The notes under the pieces are model-generated. The model did no database searches, was not told the DNA's origin, and saw only the letters and a program-made list of their open reading frames with translations. The position numbers and the translations under genes are program-made. Positions 6,424-7,278 of a stretch of 7,278 nt of DNA are shown here, piece by piece. The DNA lies in contig CAJUCE010000077.1 in assembly GCA_910584865.1 (NCBI GenBank), positions 1 to 7,278 of the forward strand. Reading direction: 5' to 3'. Position 1 is the first letter of the stretch. Each line of letters starts with the position of its first letter. The stretch comes from an uncultured Acetatifactor sp. (GTDB lineage: Bacteria > Bacillota > Clostridia > Lachnospirales > Lachnospiraceae).

Positions 6424-6431
6424 ATGAGATT

Positions 6432-7278
6432 ATGCCGCGGATTGCGAAAGCATACGCAATTACAGATGCAAAGATCAGCTTTGTGTCCCTGGTAAATAAG
6501 GCTGCGAATAAAAAGCAGTTCCTGATTACCAAATCCGAGAATGGAGCTGCAAATTTTGCTACATTCGGACGGATCCTGAAGGCTGATGCAGACAGCCACT
6601 TTGTAACCGGAATTGTGTATGAGCCTATGGTGGAAGATACCCAGGGCAATTACATGACGGAAGAAGAAATTACAAAAGCCGCCTATTGGTTTGCCAAGAA
6701 TGGAAACCAGGTGGATCTGCAGCACTGTTTTGAAAAGTGCGATGGTGCCGCTGTGGTGGAATCTTATGTTGCGAAGTGCGACATGGAGATCGAAGGCGAG
6801 GCCATCAAAAAGGGTACATGGATCATGACTATGGAGATCAGTGATACCGATGTGTGGGAAGCTATACAGAAGGGGGATATCACAGGATTTTCCATGGGAG
6901 GAATGGGCGTGTATTCCGAAGAAGATGTAGAGCTTCCCGTTGAAAAGCGGGATGAACCCAAAGGATTGCTCCGGCGCCTGGCTAAAGCAATGGGATTTGA
7001 TGTGGTGGAGAAGGGCGCTGTAAAAGCGAATTTCCAGCGCAGGGTAAAAGAGGATAATTTTTATTCTGCATGGTATGCGCTCAGGAGCACGCTGGAAGGG
7101 AATTTTTATAATCCGGACACAGGCATGTGGGAATGGGGTTATAACTCCGATGAAAGCACCATCCGGGAAGCACTGGAGGATTTCAATGATATCGTTACGC
7201 AGCTTCTTACTTCGGATGGAAGCATCGTGAAGTCTCTGGAAAAGGCTGCAAAAGAGGCTCCGGCTCCCGTTCGCAAGG
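6432..7278 (+). CDS. xkdF: XkdF-like putative prohead serine protease (3' end outside window)
   Basis: The frame runs from ATG 6432 without a stop to the right edge, giving 282 complete codons. The residues match the PBSX XkdF family (Peptidase_S78_2, putative phage serine protease): ITDAKISFVSLVNKAANKKQF (10-30), FVTGIVYEPMVEDTQGNYMTEEEI (57-80), VDLQHCFE (94-101), VVESYVAKCDMEIEGEAIKKGTW (108-130) and GDITGFSMGGMGVYS (148-162). By analogy with S78-type prohead proteases, H98 and S154 are the candidate catalytic His and Ser; the third residue is not obvious. Such enzymes act inside the prohead, cleaving scaffold or capsid N-termini before DNA fills it. Residues about 200-270 form a helical C-terminal region (FYSAWYALRSTLEG, then TIREALEDFNDIVTQLL) that may have a scaffold-like role. 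Scaffold and major capsid genes would be expected just beyond the window. Confidence 0.88.
   Translation, partial: MPRIAKAYAITDAKISFVSLVNKAANKKQFLITKSENGAANFATFGRILKADADSHFVTGIVYEPMVEDTQGNYMTEEEITKAAYWFAKNGNQVDLQHCFEKCDGAAVVESYVAKCDMEIEGEAIKKGTWIMTMEISDTDVWEAIQKGDITGFSMGGMGVYSEEDVELPVEKRDEPKGLLRRLAKAMGFDVVEKGAVKANFQRRVKEDNFYSAWYALRSTLEGNFYNPDTGMWEWGYNSDESTIREALEDFNDIVTQLLTSDGSIVKSLEKAAKEAPAPVRK

Larger units (their letters stand above)
6313..6431 (+). other. Intergenic gap of 119 bp between the 85-residue gene and the XkdF-like gene
   Basis: The genes before this gap overlap or abut, so it stands out. It holds a terminator in its first third and the XkdF-like ribosome binding site at its end. 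I see no good -35/-10 pair: TTGAAG at 6361 has no matching -10 at proper distance. A short TTG-started frame from 6388 runs out of frame into the next gene and has no well-spaced ribosome binding site. Confidence 0.6.

Overview
The window is the left end of the late (packaging and head) region of a tailed-phage genome, most likely an integrated prophage of a Gram-positive Clostridia host (Lachnospiraceae-like). The reasons are the moderate GC by eye, strong AGGAGG-type ribosome binding sites, tightly packed same-strand genes, and PBSX/SPP1-type head proteins. The host is an inference; no host gene or attachment site is visible.

Layout, all on the + strand. 1-354: the 3' part of an IbrB-like ParB/sulfiredoxin-fold gene, open at the left edge. 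355-451: a gap with a strong intrinsic terminator. 452-1240: small terminase subunit (terS) with an out-of-frame 23-bp tandem duplication. 1230-2708: large terminase subunit (terL) with intact ATPase and nuclease motifs. 2708-4405: PBSX-family portal protein. 4407-6053: SPP1 gp7/Mu F-type minor head protein carrying a C-terminal domain that looks like a bacterial EndoU RNase toxin. 6055-6312: an unrecognised 85-residue acidic protein that is positioned like an immunity gene. 6313-6431: a gap with a second intrinsic terminator. 6432-7278: XkdF-like prohead protease, open at the right edge.

How they work together: TerS and TerL recognise and cut the phage DNA and pump it through the portal ring into the prohead. 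The minor head protein joins or enters the head near the portal, and the XkdF-type protease matures the prohead. From terS to the 85-residue gene the genes overlap or lie 1 nt apart, so they look like one transcript with coupled translation. The most interesting part is the virion protein with the toxin-like tail followed at once by a small acidic gene and a terminator. This has the architecture of a toxin/immunity pair built into the head module.
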